Below, in pieces: positions 39,200 through 48,348 of a stretch of DNA of 64,000 nucleotides (its first letter is position 1; the number at the start of each line of letters is the position of its first letter). The position numbers and the translations under genes were made by a program. Source of the stretch: Virgifigura deserti (lineage in GTDB: Bacteria > Pseudomonadota > Alphaproteobacteria > Dongiales > Dongiaceae). The stretch lies in contig QOZR01000001.1 of NCBI GenBank assembly GCA_003576685.1, positions 62,001 through 126,000 on the forward strand, read 5' to 3'. The notes beneath the pieces are model-generated. The model made no database searches. It was given only the letters and a program-made list of their open reading frames with translations, and was not told the DNA's origin.

Positions 39200-39239
39200 T
39201 GAGGTTCTTTCCTCACCTTGAGCCTGTCGAAAGGTGGGG
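39172..39239. repeat. dispersed palindromic repeat, copy 3 (overlaps ribB stop)
   Basis: Degenerate copy: CTCATGCTGCGACACGCTCAGCATGA then CCTCACCTTGAGCCTGTCGAAAGGTG. It overlaps the 3' end of the ribB gene and contains its stop codon (39197-39199), leaving the tail HAATRSA. Confidence 0.75.
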
Positions 39240-39275
39240 CGGCGAGATATGGCCGAGTCTCAATGAATGGAACCT

Positions 39276-39767
39276 ATGACCGAAAGCCCGCATATCCTGA
39301 TCGTGGAAGCACGATTCTACGCCGACATCGCCGACGAGCTGGTCCGCGGGACCGTTGAGGCCCTGGACCGGGCGTCGGCGACCTATGAGCGCATCCAGGT
39401 GCCGGGCGCCTTCGAGATTCCCGCGGCGATCGGCATGGCCGCGCGATCGATGGACGTTGCATCCGGTCGCCGCTATGACGGCTTCGTTGCGCTGGGATGC
39501 GTGATCCGCGGCGAGACCACCCATTACGACTATGTCTGCCAGGAAAGCGCCCGCGGGCTGCAGGACCTTGCCTGCCGTCACGGGCTGGCGATCGGCTATG
39601 GCATCCTGACCGTCGAGAACGCGGACCAGGCATGGGCCAGGGCGAAGGTGGATCGCAAGAACAAGGGCGGCGACGCGGCGCAGGCCTGCCTGGCGATGAT
39701 CGCGCTGCGGCGTCGGTTCAATTCGGCTGCGGGTTCGGAGCGTGAGCGGAATGGCACACAGGCCTGA
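39276..39767 (+). CDS. ribH: 6,7-dimethyl-8-ribityllumazine synthase
   Basis: 163 residues from MTESPHILIVEARFY (ATG 39276; ATG 39267 also possible). Lumazine synthase features: VPGAFEIPAAI, GCVIRGETTHYDYVCQES with the catalytic His, and a C-terminal DRKNKGGDAAQACL. Condenses the RibD product line with dihydroxybutanone phosphate. Overlaps nusB by 17 nt. Its Arg/Gly-rich tail is a little longer than usual. Confidence 0.95.
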   Translation: MTESPHILIVEARFYADIADELVRGTVEALDRASATYERIQVPGAFEIPAAIGMAARSMDVASGRRYDGFVALGCVIRGETTHYDYVCQESARGLQDLACRHGLAIGYGILTVENADQAWARAKVDRKNKGGDAAQACLAMIALRRRFNSAAGSERERNGTQA

Positions 39768-40272
39768 TCATAAGCCCCGTTCCGGCGGTGCGCCCTCCCG
39801 CCGCACCGCGGCAAGGCTGGCGGCCGTTCAGGCGCTCTATCAGCTGGAGCTGAGCGACGGCAGCGCCGATGCCGTCGTCCGCGAGTTCGGCCAGCATCGT
39901 CTGGGGCATGAGATCGACGGTGCCGACTATGGCGAGGCCGATCGGGATTTGTTCGGCGATCTGGTCCGCAACGTCACGGCCGACCGCGCCGAGCTGGACC
40001 GGGTGCTCGGCACGGCGCTGAGCGCGGAATGGTCTGTCGATCGGCTGGAAACCGTGTTGCGGGCCATTCTCCGCGCCGGCGCCTACGAGCTGTCGAGCCG
40101 CCGCGACGTGCCGCCGCGCGTCATTCTCAACGAATATGTCGATATCGCCGACGCGTTCTTCAGCGGCAAGGAAACGGGCCTGGTAAACGGCGTCCTCGAC
40201 CGGCTGGCCCGGACGCTCCGGCCCGATGAGTTCGAGGGACCAAAGCGTGACCCATCGGCGACTGCCGGGTGA
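39751..40272 (+). CDS. nusB: transcription antitermination factor NusB
   Basis: About 173 residues from ATG 39751 (GTG 39742 is an alternative). Helical NusB fold: SRRTAARLAAVQALYQLELS at the start, DRLETVLRAILRAGAYEL and ILNEYVDIADAFF near the end. Binds boxA RNA with NusE (S10) in rRNA antitermination. Overlaps ribH at 5' and thiL at 3' (26 nt). Confidence 0.95.
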   Translation: MAHRPDHKPRSGGAPSRRTAARLAAVQALYQLELSDGSADAVVREFGQHRLGHEIDGADYGEADRDLFGDLVRNVTADRAELDRVLGTALSAEWSVDRLETVLRAILRAGAYELSSRRDVPPRVILNEYVDIADAFFSGKETGLVNGVLDRLARTLRPDEFEGPKRDPSATAG

Positions 40273-41242
40273 GTTCGACCTCATCGCCCGGTATTTCCGG
40301 CCGCTCGCGGCGGGACGGCCGGGGGCGCTCGGGCTGACCGACGATGCCGCGCTGATCGACATCGATCCCGGCCATCGCCTCGTGGTGACCGCCGATGCGT
40401 TGATTGCCGGCGTGCATTTCCTCGACACAGACTCCGCCGACCTGGTTGCCCGCAAGATGCTGCGGGTCAACCTGTCCGATCTCGCGGCGATGGGCGCGCG
40501 ACCGCTGGCCTATTTCCTGACGATCGCATTTTCCGATGCGATCGCCGAGCCTTGGGTCGAATCCTTCTCGCGCGGCCTCGCCGCCGACCAGATGGAGTTC
40601 TCGGTCGCCCTGATGGGCGGCGATGTCACCGCCACCCCCGGCCCTCTCACGCTGTCTCTGACGGCGCTGGGTCAGGTTGGAGCGGGGCGGGCTTTGCTGC
40701 GGAGCGGGGCGCGTGCCGGCGATTGCCTGATGGTTTCCGGCACGGTCGGCGATGCCGCGCTCGGCCTGAAGGTGCTGCGCGGCGGGCTGCCGGATCTGGC
40801 GGCTCGTCACCGGGCGTTCCTGGGCGATCGCTACCATCTTCCGCAACCGAGACTGGCGCTCGGGGAGGCGTTGTCCAAGAAGGGGCTGGCGACCGCCGTG
40901 CTCGATGTCTCCGACGGGCTTGTCGGCGATCTCGGCCATATCTGCGAAACCTCGCATTGCGGCGCCGTGCTGGAAGCTGCGCGCATTCCGCTCTCCGAGG
41001 CGGCGCGGGCGGCGCTCGACATGGACCCGGCTCTCCGCCGCACGGTCGTGACCGGCGGCGACGATTACGAGTTGCTGGTGGCCGTTCCCGCCGATCGCGC
41101 TGCGGAGACGGGCGCGCTGGGCGAGCGGCTGGGCGTGCCATTGACGGTAATCGGTCGTATCACGGACGGGTCCGCGGTTCGCGTCGAGGATGAAAGCGGT
41201 CAGGCAATTTCATTGGAATCAGGTGGTTACAGGCACTTCTGA
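40247..41242 (+). CDS. thiL: thiamine-monophosphate kinase
   Basis: 331 residues from GTG 40247, with GAGGGA 7 nt upstream inside nusB. PurM-like ATP enzyme: EFDLIARYFRPLA at the start, LTDDAALIDI metal-binding Asp pair, ADALIAGVHF, MGGDVTATPGPLTLSLTALG and VSDGLVGDLGHI. Phosphorylates thiamine monophosphate to the active diphosphate. Last gene of the rib-nusB-thiL run. Confidence 0.94.
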   Translation: MTHRRLPGEFDLIARYFRPLAAGRPGALGLTDDAALIDIDPGHRLVVTADALIAGVHFLDTDSADLVARKMLRVNLSDLAAMGARPLAYFLTIAFSDAIAEPWVESFSRGLAADQMEFSVALMGGDVTATPGPLTLSLTALGQVGAGRALLRSGARAGDCLMVSGTVGDAALGLKVLRGGLPDLAARHRAFLGDRYHLPQPRLALGEALSKKGLATAVLDVSDGLVGDLGHICETSHCGAVLEAARIPLSEAARAALDMDPALRRTVVTGGDDYELLVAVPADRAAETGALGERLGVPLTVIGRITDGSAVRVEDESGQAISLESGGYRHF

Positions 41243-41318
41243 GGATCGCTGGTCTTAACCCGATCTTCACGTCGACCGCCGAAGGTCGGAGAGGCGACAT
41301 CTGGACTCGTCCTCGCCG

Positions 41319-41747
41319 ATGAAGAAGCTCGCGGTCCTCACCGCCGTTCTGCTGTTGCTGGCCGGCGCGGGCGCTGGCGGCTGGTGGTTTTCGCATCGGC
41401 CGTCCGCAGCCGGCGAAACGCCGCCGCCCGCCTTCGTGACGCTGCCGCTGATGAGCATTCCCGTCATCCGCAACGACGATCGGATCAGCCGCACCGTCGC
41501 CCTGCAGATCACGCTCGAACTCGGCAGGCCCGAGGACAGGGTGAGTGTCGAGAGGGCGGTGCCGCATCTAGCGAACGCGTTCCTGATCGAGCTTCACGCG
41601 CTGCTGCCGCGCCGCTTCATGCAGGAGCGCGGCAGCGATCTCGATCTGATGAAATACCGTCTCGTGGACGTGGCGAACCGGGTGCTCGGCCGCAGCCAAG
41701 TGACGGACGTGCTGATCAAGGCGCTGGGCGAGCGGCGAGCACGTTGA
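41319..41747 (+). CDS. FliL-like membrane-anchored protein
   Basis: 142 residues: short cytoplasmic start, one transmembrane helix (about 5-26, with AGAGAGG), then a periplasmic domain with FVTLPLMSIPVIRNDDRISRTVALQITLEL and KYRLVDVANRVLG, which resembles the FliL domain in shape. Classic FliL is near the flagellar stator; no flagellar genes are adjacent, and lone homologues of this kind occur after thiL in related bacteria. Role unknown. Confidence 0.6.
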   Translation: MKKLAVLTAVLLLLAGAGAGGWWFSHRPSAAGETPPPAFVTLPLMSIPVIRNDDRISRTVALQITLELGRPEDRVSVERAVPHLANAFLIELHALLPRRFMQERGSDLDLMKYRLVDVANRVLGRSQVTDVLIKALGERRAR

Positions 41748-41766
41748 ACTCCGTGGTTCAGATGCT

Positions 41767-41830
41767 TCCTCACCCTTCGACGAGCTCATGATGGGGAAAG
41801 AGCCTCATGGTGAGCTCGTCGAAGTTTGAG
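41767..41830. repeat. dispersed palindromic repeat, copy 4
   Basis: CTCACCCTTCGACGAGCTCATGATGG, then CCTCATGGTGAGCTCGTCGAAG, between the FliL-like gene and an MFS gene. Diverged from copies 1-3, but the core TTCGACGAGCTCA is kept in both arms. Confidence 0.75.
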
Positions 41831-41880
41831 CTGCTACCGCCGCTTGCCTCCGCCGCAGTTTCCGCTCATCCTCCGGCCGC

Positions 41881-43065
41881 ATGGAAGCTTCAGCAAATCG
41901 TCGCAACGTCCTGATCCTCGCGGCCTGCCAAGCGCTGGCCATGACGGGATCGTCGCTGATAATGACCGTCTCGGCGCTGGTCGGCCAGATGCTGGCCGCC
42001 GAGAAGAGCCTGGCGACTCTGCCGCTTGGCCTGCAGTTCACCGCGACCATGCTGACGACGATTCCGGCATCACTGCTGATGAAGCAGATCGGCCGACGCG
42101 CGGGGTTCACCGTGGGCGCGCTGATCGGCGCGATCGGCGCCGGCATCTGCACCATGGCCGTGTTTCAGAACAGTTTCGCCGGCTTCTGCGTCGGCAACGC
42201 GCTCGTCGGAGTCGCGATGGGCTTCGCCCTGTTCTATCGGTTCGCCGCCGCCGATGCGGCCGACGAGCGCTTCCGCAGCCGGGCGATCTCGTTCGTGATG
42301 GCCGGCGGCGTCGTCGCCGCGGTCAGCGGGCCGGAGCTGGCGAAGTGGTCGCGCGATCTGTTCGAGCCGGTGATCTTCGCCGGCTGTTTCCTCGTAATCG
42401 CGGTGCTGTGGCTGGTGGCGGCACTGCTGCTGCAGATCGTCGACATTCCGCGCCTGACGGCCGAGGAGCGCCGTCAGTCCGGCCGGCCGCTGGGCGAGAT
42501 CGCGCGCCAACCGGTCTTCCTCGTCGCGGCGTTGGGCGGGATGGTCGGCTATGGCATGATGTCGCTGGTGATGACCGCGACGCCGCTCGCGATGGTGGCC
42601 TGCGCGCACAGCTTCCGCGATGCCGCCTTCGTGATCCAATGGCACGTGCTCGGCATGTTCGCGCCGTCCTTTTTCACCGGCCACCTGATCGCCCGCTTCG
42701 GGGTGATGAACATCATGCTGACCGGGGTGGCGCTGCTTGCCGGCTGCGTCATGGTCAACCTCAGCGGCACCGACGTCCTCCAGTTCTGGGTTGCTCTCGT
42801 TCTGCTCGGCCTCGGCTGGAACTTTCTCTATATCGGCTCGACCACGCTGCTGACCGAGTCCTACCAGCCCGCCGAGCGCGCCAAGGTCCAGGCGCTGAAC
42901 GATTTCCTGGTCTTTGGCTCGGTCGCGGCCTCCTCCTTTTCCTCCGGTGCGCTGCAGAACCAGTTCGGCTGGGAAGCCGTCAACTATGCCATCATCGCGC
43001 CGGCGACACTGGTGTTTCTCGCGATCCTTTGGCTGCGTCGGCGGCGGGCGCTGGCGACCGCCTGA
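41881..43065 (+). CDS. MFS transporter
   Basis: 394 residues, twelve hydrophobic helices. Signature loop between helices 2 and 3: LMKQIGRRAGFTVGALIGAIG. Fourth helix stretch GNALVGVAMGFALFYRF. Single-component permease of the inner membrane. The family type matches YfcJ/DHA1-like exporters only loosely. No substrate evidence. Stands between a palindromic repeat and hppA. Confidence 0.9.
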   Translation: MEASANRRNVLILAACQALAMTGSSLIMTVSALVGQMLAAEKSLATLPLGLQFTATMLTTIPASLLMKQIGRRAGFTVGALIGAIGAGICTMAVFQNSFAGFCVGNALVGVAMGFALFYRFAAADAADERFRSRAISFVMAGGVVAAVSGPELAKWSRDLFEPVIFAGCFLVIAVLWLVAALLLQIVDIPRLTAEERRQSGRPLGEIARQPVFLVAALGGMVGYGMMSLVMTATPLAMVACAHSFRDAAFVIQWHVLGMFAPSFFTGHLIARFGVMNIMLTGVALLAGCVMVNLSGTDVLQFWVALVLLGLGWNFLYIGSTTLLTESYQPAERAKVQALNDFLVFGSVAASSFSSGALQNQFGWEAVNYAIIAPATLVFLAILWLRRRRALATA

Positions 43066-43234
43066 CGATGGTAAAAGCAACTTAACGAATCGGTTGAGGG
43101 CCGCGCAGCAGAGTTGCGCCGGCGATGCGATTCTCGTATGGTCCCGGGCGCTTTTGTGCGCCGCTTAAAGGCGGATCGCCCGGCCCTCGGCCGTGGCGCA
43201 ATCTCGTTATTTTGGGGATGGAAGGTCAAGACTG

Positions 43235-45313
43235 ATGACTGGAACTTATTGGCTCGTTCTCGGCTGCGGCGTGCTCGCGCTGCTTTACGGGATCTATGCG
43301 GGCCGCGCCGTATTGGCGGCGGCGACCGGCACCGATCGCATGCGCGAGATCGCCGGCGCGGTGCAGGTCGGCGCCCGTGCTTACCTGAACCGGCAATATA
43401 CGACGATCGCGCTCGTCGGCATCGTGATCGGCGTGATCCTGTGGCTGACGCTCGGCCTCTACGTGGCGGTCGGCTTCGCCATCGGTGCGGTGCTCTCGGG
43501 CGTCGCCGGCTACATCGGGATGAACGTCTCGGTGCGAGCCAATCTCCGCACCGCGGAGGCGGCGCGGCGCGGCCTGTCGCCGGCCCTCGATATCGCCTTC
43601 AAGGCCGGCGCCATCACCGGGATGCTGGTGGTCGGCCTGGGCCTGCTGGGCGTCGCCGGCTATTACTTCGCGCTGCGCGGCCTCGGCCTCGACCTGCGCT
43701 CGGTTCTCGAGGCGCTGGTCGCCCTGAGCTTCGGCGCATCGCTGATTTCGATCTTCGCCCGACTCGGCGGCGGCATCTTCACCAAGGGTGCGGATGTCGG
43801 CGCCGACCTCGTCGGCAAGATCGAGGCGGGAATTCCCGAGGATGATCCGCGCAACCCAGCCGTCATCGCCGACAATGTCGGCGACAATGTCGGCGACTGC
43901 GCCGGCATGGCCGCCGACCTGTTCGAGACCTATGCCGTCACCGTCGTCGCGACGATGCTGCTGGCGCAGATCTTCTTCACCGGGGCGGTGCAGGAAACGA
44001 TGATGCTGTTCCCACTGGTGATCGGCGCCGTCTGCATCGTCGGGTCGGTGGTCGGCACGTTCTTCGTGCGGCTGGGTTCCAGCAACAACATCATGGGCGC
44101 GCTCTATAAAGGCCTCATCGCCACCGGCGTCATTTCCGCCGTTCTGATTGCGCTGGTCACCGCCGGGATGCTCGGCTTCGGCACCGAGTTCTCAATCGGT
44201 GAGCGCAGCTTCACCGGAGCGTCGATCTTCTTCTGCACGCTGGTCGGGCTCGCCGTCACCGGATTGCTCGTCTGGATCACGGAGTACTACACCTCAACGG
44301 TCTACCGTCCAGTGCGGAGCGTCGCGAAGGCCTCGACCACGGGCCACGCGACCAACATCATCCAGGGGCTGGCGGTCTCCATGGAAGCCACGGCCCTGCC
44401 GGTGCTCGTGATCTGCGCCGGCATCATCGTCGCCCACTCCTTCGCCGGCCTGTTCGGTATCGGCATCGCGGCCACGACGATGCTGGCGCTCGCCGGCATG
44501 GTCGTCGCTCTCGACGCCTATGGTCCAGTGACCGACAACGCCGGCGGTATCGCCGAGATGGCCGACCTGCCGAGCGACGTTCGGAAGACGACCGACGCGC
44601 TCGACGCGGTCGGCAACACGACCAAGGCGGTGACGAAGGGCTACGCCATCGGCTCGGCCGGTCTCGCGGCGCTGGTGCTGTTCGCCGCCTACACCGAGGA
44701 TCTGCGCCACTACTTCCCCGAACTCACGGTGAACTTCGCCCTTCAGGACCCCTATGTCGTGATCGGCCTGTTCATCGGCGGCGCGCTGCCGTTCCTGTTC
44801 GGGGCGCTCGGCATGATGGCCGTCGGTCGGGCCGCCGGCGCGGTGGTGATCGAGGTTCGTCGCCAGTTCAAGGAGATCGCCGGCATCATGGAGGGCAAGG
44901 CGAAGCCCGATTATGGCCGCGCGGTCGATCTGCTGACCAAGGCGGCGATCAAGGAGATGATCGTGCCGTCGCTGCTGCCGGTGCTGGCGCCGATCATCCT
45001 CTATGTCGTCATCGCAACCGTCGCCGGCCAAGCGCAGGCCTTCACGGCGCTGGGGGCGATGCTGCTCGGCACGATCGTGACCGGACTGTTCGTCGCCATC
45101 CAGATGACCTCCGGCGGCGGCGCCTGGGACAATGCCAAGAAGTACATCGAGGACGGCAACTACGGCGGCAAGGGCTCCGACGCTCACAAGGCGGCGGTGA
45201 CCGGCGATACGGTCGGCGATCCCTACAAGGATACGGCCGGTCCGGCGGTGAATCCGATGATCAAGATCACCAACATCGTCGCCATCCTGTTGCTGGCGAT
45301 CCTGGCCCACTGA
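43235..45313 (+). CDS. hppA: membrane-bound proton-translocating pyrophosphatase (K+-independent type)
   Basis: 692 residues from ATG 43235, with GGAAGG 9 nt upstream; an ATG 14 codons earlier is not needed. About sixteen helices. Catalytic signatures [32 protein letters not shown] and [19 protein letters not shown]. The motif [14 protein letters not shown] has Lys where K+-dependent enzymes have Ala, marking a K+-independent H+ pump. It couples PPi hydrolysis to proton export. Confidence 0.96.
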   Translation: MTGTYWLVLGCGVLALLYGIYAGRAVLAAATGTDRMREIAGAVQVGARAYLNRQYTTIALVGIVIGVILWLTLGLYVAVGFAIGAVLSGVAGYIGMNVSVRANLRTAEAARRGLSPALDIAFKAGAITGMLVVGLGLLGVAGYYFALRGLGLDLRSVLEALVALSFGASLISIFARLGGGIFTKGADVGADLVGKIEAGIPEDDPRNPAVIADNVGDNVGDCAGMAADLFETYAVTVVATMLLAQIFFTGAVQETMMLFPLVIGAVCIVGSVVGTFFVRLGSSNNIMGALYKGLIATGVISAVLIALVTAGMLGFGTEFSIGERSFTGASIFFCTLVGLAVTGLLVWITEYYTSTVYRPVRSVAKASTTGHATNIIQGLAVSMEATALPVLVICAGIIVAHSFAGLFGIGIAATTMLALAGMVVALDAYGPVTDNAGGIAEMADLPSDVRKTTDALDAVGNTTKAVTKGYAIGSAGLAALVLFAAYTEDLRHYFPELTVNFALQDPYVVIGLFIGGALPFLFGALGMMAVGRAAGAVVIEVRRQFKEIAGIMEGKAKPDYGRAVDLLTKAAIKEMIVPSLLPVLAPIILYVVIATVAGQAQAFTALGAMLLGTIVTGLFVAIQMTSGGGAWDNAKKYIEDGNYGGKGSDAHKAAVTGDTVGDPYKDTAGPAVNPMIKITNIVAILLLAILAH

Positions 45314-45371
45314 GTCGCTTGCGGCTCTAGAACGGAGAAGCTCCGGCGGAGCGATCCTAGAATGTGGAGAC

Positions 45372-45405
45372 TAACGGTCGACGAGCCCTGGTTCGTCGAC
45401 CGTTA
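45372..45405. terminator. bidirectional hairpin terminator
   Basis: 13-bp perfect stem, TAACGGTCGACGA and complement, with an 8-nt loop, between the stops of hppA (+) and the LysR gene (-). No long T-run follows. Confidence 0.7.
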
Positions 45406-45445
45406 CTTGTATCGGGCCTGTTGATGGTTTCGGACCGGACAGGTC

Positions 45446-46396
45446 TCACGAGTTCGCGGTGCCGGGGGGCTCGCCCGCCGCAGAAATGATCCAGTCGGAC
45501 ACGCGCCGAATGAGGCGCTCCTTGGTGCGCGTTCCCGATGAATGCTTCGGCCGGCAAAGGAAATAGCCGCGGTCGGAGCGGCGGACCGCTGGAAGCAACT
45601 GGACCAGGCGGTTCTGGGCGATCAACTCGTCTGTCAGGCCGCGCCAGCCCAACGCGATGCCTTCTCCGGCCAAGGTCGCCTGTAGCAGCAGCGGATAGAT
45701 GGCGTAGAACAGCCGAGGGCGTTCGAGCTCGGCCGTCACCCCCTGCGCCGCGAACCAGCTAGACCAGGTGAACCAGCGGTCGCTCACCTCGTCCATATGC
45801 AGCAGGCCCTCTTCCAGCAAGTCGAACGGGGTCAGATCGTGCCGTTGCAGCCGTTGACGATCCCGCAGATAACTTGGGCTGCAGATTGGAAATACCTCCT
45901 CGGTCAGCAGTTTGGTCGCCTCGCAGTCCGGCCAGTCCCCCGTGCCGAACCGGATGGCAATGTCGCATCCCGCGACGTCGAGGTCTTCCTCACGATCGTC
46001 TGTGATGAGCCGCAGGAAGAGATCGGGAACGGTTGCGCGCAAAAGCGGCAGCCGAGGAATCAGCCACTGGTGGGTGAAGCCGAAATGGGCGGTGATGCGG
46101 ATGGTGCGTCCGCCGTCGCTGTGCCGTAGCCGGCGCGTCGCCTGGGCGATGTGGTCAAGACCGTGCGCTACGGCGTCCTGGTACGTGCGGCCCGCTTCGG
46201 TCAGGCGCAGGCCGCGCCGGGTGCGCTGGAACAGCGCTTGTCCCAGATCTGCTTCGAGCTGAGCGAGATGCCGGCTGACCGCCGGCTGGCTGATGCCGAG
46301 CTCACGCGCGGCGGCGGACATGCTGCCCAGCCGGGCGGCAAACTCGAACGGGACCAAAGAGGGCAGCGGCGGCAGCTGCCGATCACTTTTTGCCAT
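45446..46396 (-). CDS. LysR family transcriptional regulator (GcvA-like)
   Basis: 316 residues. Helix-turn-helix FEFAARLGSMSAAARELGISQPAVSRHLAQLE; effector domain with FGFTHQWLIPRLPLL, DVAGCDIAIRFGTGDWPDC and GEGIALGWRGLTDELIAQ. It belongs to the same broad GcvA group as the LysR at 21274, but is not close. Divergent from the oxygenase gene (63 nt between starts), so it likely controls the oxygenase-HD-binding protein set. Confidence 0.93.
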   Translation of the reverse strand: MAKSDRQLPPLPSLVPFEFAARLGSMSAAARELGISQPAVSRHLAQLEADLGQALFQRTRRGLRLTEAGRTYQDAVAHGLDHIAQATRRLRHSDGGRTIRITAHFGFTHQWLIPRLPLLRATVPDLFLRLITDDREEDLDVAGCDIAIRFGTGDWPDCEATKLLTEEVFPICSPSYLRDRQRLQRHDLTPFDLLEEGLLHMDEVSDRWFTWSSWFAAQGVTAELERPRLFYAIYPLLLQATLAGEGIALGWRGLTDELIAQNRLVQLLPAVRRSDRGYFLCRPKHSSGTRTKERLIRRVSDWIISAAGEPPGTANS

Positions 46397-46459
46397 AACC
46401 TGTCGCTATATCAGTTCGCCCAATTTCTCAGCTACTCGTAGCATGAGATCTGCCGCAGA

Positions 46460-47623
46460 ATGCATACTTTCGAATATCATGGAGAGGGAAAATTGCCGAG
46501 GATTCGCGTCAATCCGAGCCGGCCGACCGAATTGCAGCTTCTTGATGAGGGGGGCCGCTATCTCGCAATTCACCCGCTTTGGCTACGGGAGCGCTGCCGG
46601 GGCGAAGCCAGCATCGATCGCCGCACCGAGCAGCGACTCTACAATCCCTCGGACCTGGATCCGGACCTATCCATCGCAAGGGTCGTCGAGGATGGAACGG
46701 AGTGTTGGCGCGTAACCTTCAGCGATGGCGAGCAGAGCAGCTTTTCGGCGAGCGACATCCTGGCCGAGGTGGTATCCGGCAATGATGGCTGTCCGGCCCG
46801 CCAAGGCTGGGGCAGCGATCTCGCGCCACTGCCCAGAGCCCGCTGGCGCGAACGGCTTGACGAAAGCGTGCTGCTTGGCATGGTCGACATGTTCCTGCGT
46901 TACGGTTTCATCATTCTGCAGGCAGTGCCGACGGCGCCGGGTACTGTTCTGGAGGTGGCGCGGACCTTCGGCTTCCCGCGGGACACCAATTTCGGGACCG
47001 TCTTCGATGTCCGGTCCGAGCCCAGCGGCGAGGATCTCGCCTACACGGCGCTGGCGCTCGATCCGCATACCGACAACCCTTACCGCGCGCCTGTACCGGG
47101 CATTCAGCTCCTGCATTGTCTCACCAATCAGACCTCGGGCGGCCTGTCCACCCTGGTCGATGGCCTCTCTGTCGCGGAAGTGCTTCGCGCGGAGGATCCG
47201 GACGCATTTCGGGCCCTGACACGAACGCCGGTTCGGTTCCGCTATGTCGATGGCGTGACGACCGAGCATGTCGACTGGTCGCCGTTGATCGAGCTCGATG
47301 CAACTGGCCGGATGCAGGCGATCCGGTTCAGCCCGCGCCTCGATTTCGTGCCGCTGCTGCCGCCGGACGAGTTGTCCGGCTTCTATCGGGCGCGGCGCTT
47401 GCTCGACCGGATGCTGAAGTCGGCCGAGTTCGAGGTTCGGTTCCGGCTCGACGACGGCGATCTGGTGATGTTCGACAACCGCCGCCTGCTTCATGGCCGT
47501 ACCCGCTTCGATCCCGGCGAGGGCCCGCGCCACTTGCAGGGCTGCTACATCGATATCGACGGGCCTCGGAGCCTCTATCGTGTCCTTCGGCGCAAGCTGG
47601 CGCTGGGACGAGTAGCGGAATGA
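46460..47623 (+). CDS. Fe(II)/2-oxoglutarate oxygenase, gamma-butyrobetaine hydroxylase/TmpA-like
   Basis: 387 residues. N-terminal DUF971-like domain (about 1-105), which keeps only one of the usual zinc Cys (HPLWLRERCRG). C-terminal TauD/BBOX double-stranded beta-helix: iron ligands His203 and Asp205 (ALDPHTDNPYR) and His345 (LLHGRTRF), 2-oxoglutarate Arg near 357 (GPRHLQGCYIDIDG). LAYTALALDPHTDNPYR-APVPG resembles TmpA (2-trimethylaminoethylphosphonate hydroxylase) as I recall it. Predicted to hydroxylate the carbon next to an acid group of a small, perhaps quaternary-ammonium, compound. Start uncertain: a TTG at 46493 has a better ribosome site. Coupled to the HD gene downstream. Confidence 0.85.
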   Translation: MHTFEYHGEGKLPRIRVNPSRPTELQLLDEGGRYLAIHPLWLRERCRGEASIDRRTEQRLYNPSDLDPDLSIARVVEDGTECWRVTFSDGEQSSFSASDILAEVVSGNDGCPARQGWGSDLAPLPRARWRERLDESVLLGMVDMFLRYGFIILQAVPTAPGTVLEVARTFGFPRDTNFGTVFDVRSEPSGEDLAYTALALDPHTDNPYRAPVPGIQLLHCLTNQTSGGLSTLVDGLSVAEVLRAEDPDAFRALTRTPVRFRYVDGVTTEHVDWSPLIELDATGRMQAIRFSPRLDFVPLLPPDELSGFYRARRLLDRMLKSAEFEVRFRLDDGDLVMFDNRRLLHGRTRFDPGEGPRHLQGCYIDIDGPRSLYRVLRRKLALGRVAE

Positions 47624-47634
47624 AGGACAAGCAT

Positions 47635-48219
47635 ATGAGCGCGAAGACGGTCAGCTTTCTTCAGATGAAGGACGGCACCCAGGCGGATTATCTGTTGCTC
47701 GACCGTTCGGAGCGGGACTTCGCCCGTGGTCTGCCGGACCGCATCCTGGAGACATTGCACAGGCTCGATCATTCCCTCGAGGGCTATAGGGTGAGCCGGC
47801 TGGAGCATTCGCTGCAGACCGCGACACGTGCCGAGGCGGACGGGGCGGACGAGGAGATGATCGTCGCCGCCTTGATCCACGATGTCGGCGACGAGCTTGC
47901 GCCCTATAACCACGCCGAGATCGCTGCTGGCATCCTGCGGCCCTATGTGCGGCCCGAGGTGACCTGGGTCGTCGCACAGCACAGCCTTTTTCAGTCCTAC
48001 TACTACGTCCATCACCTGGGCGGCGACCGGAACGCCCGCGATCGGTTCAAGGGCCATCGCTGGTTCGCCGTCTGTGCCGATTTCTGCGAGCGGTGGGACC
48101 AGGCCTCCTTCGATCCCGGCTATCCGACCAAGCCGCTCGGCCATTTCGAGCCGCTGGTGCGTCGCATCTTCGGCCGAGATGCCCACGATCCACGCTACGT
48201 CAAGGCGGTCGCCGAATGA
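47635..48219 (+). CDS. HD-domain mixed-valent diiron oxygenase, PhnZ/TmpB-like
   Basis: 194 residues from ATG 47635 (AAGGA 7 nt upstream); ATG 47620 overlaps the oxygenase stop. Six-ligand dinuclear iron site of the PhnZ/TmpB/MIOX type: His58 (LEHSLQTA), His82-Asp83 (IHDVGD), His93 (NHAEIA), His116 (AQHSLF), Asp155 (RWDQASFDP). In PhnZ and TmpB a Tyr and a Glu at -10 and -7 of the first His grip the phosphonate; here they are Leu and Tyr (Tyr51). It probably cleaves the C-C or C-X bond of the hydroxylated product made by the upstream oxygenase, but not a phosphonate. Confidence 0.8.
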   Translation: MSAKTVSFLQMKDGTQADYLLLDRSERDFARGLPDRILETLHRLDHSLEGYRVSRLEHSLQTATRAEADGADEEMIVAALIHDVGDELAPYNHAEIAAGILRPYVRPEVTWVVAQHSLFQSYYYVHHLGGDRNARDRFKGHRWFAVCADFCERWDQASFDPGYPTKPLGHFEPLVRRIFGRDAHDPRYVKAVAE

Positions 48220-48348
48220 CAGCCAGAGGGCACGGCGAAACGCCTCCTATACGTCGGATCAAAGATCGTCCGATGGAAGCTCGGACTGAAGTCTAGCCTC
48301 GCTGGGCGATCGAACACCAAACCATGAACAGAAACTGGGGAGGCTTGC

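Noticed and set aside
47635..48219. Calling the HD enzyme PhnZ or TmpB
   Set aside because: Metal ligands match, but the Tyr/Glu pair needed for phosphonate recognition is not at the expected positions.
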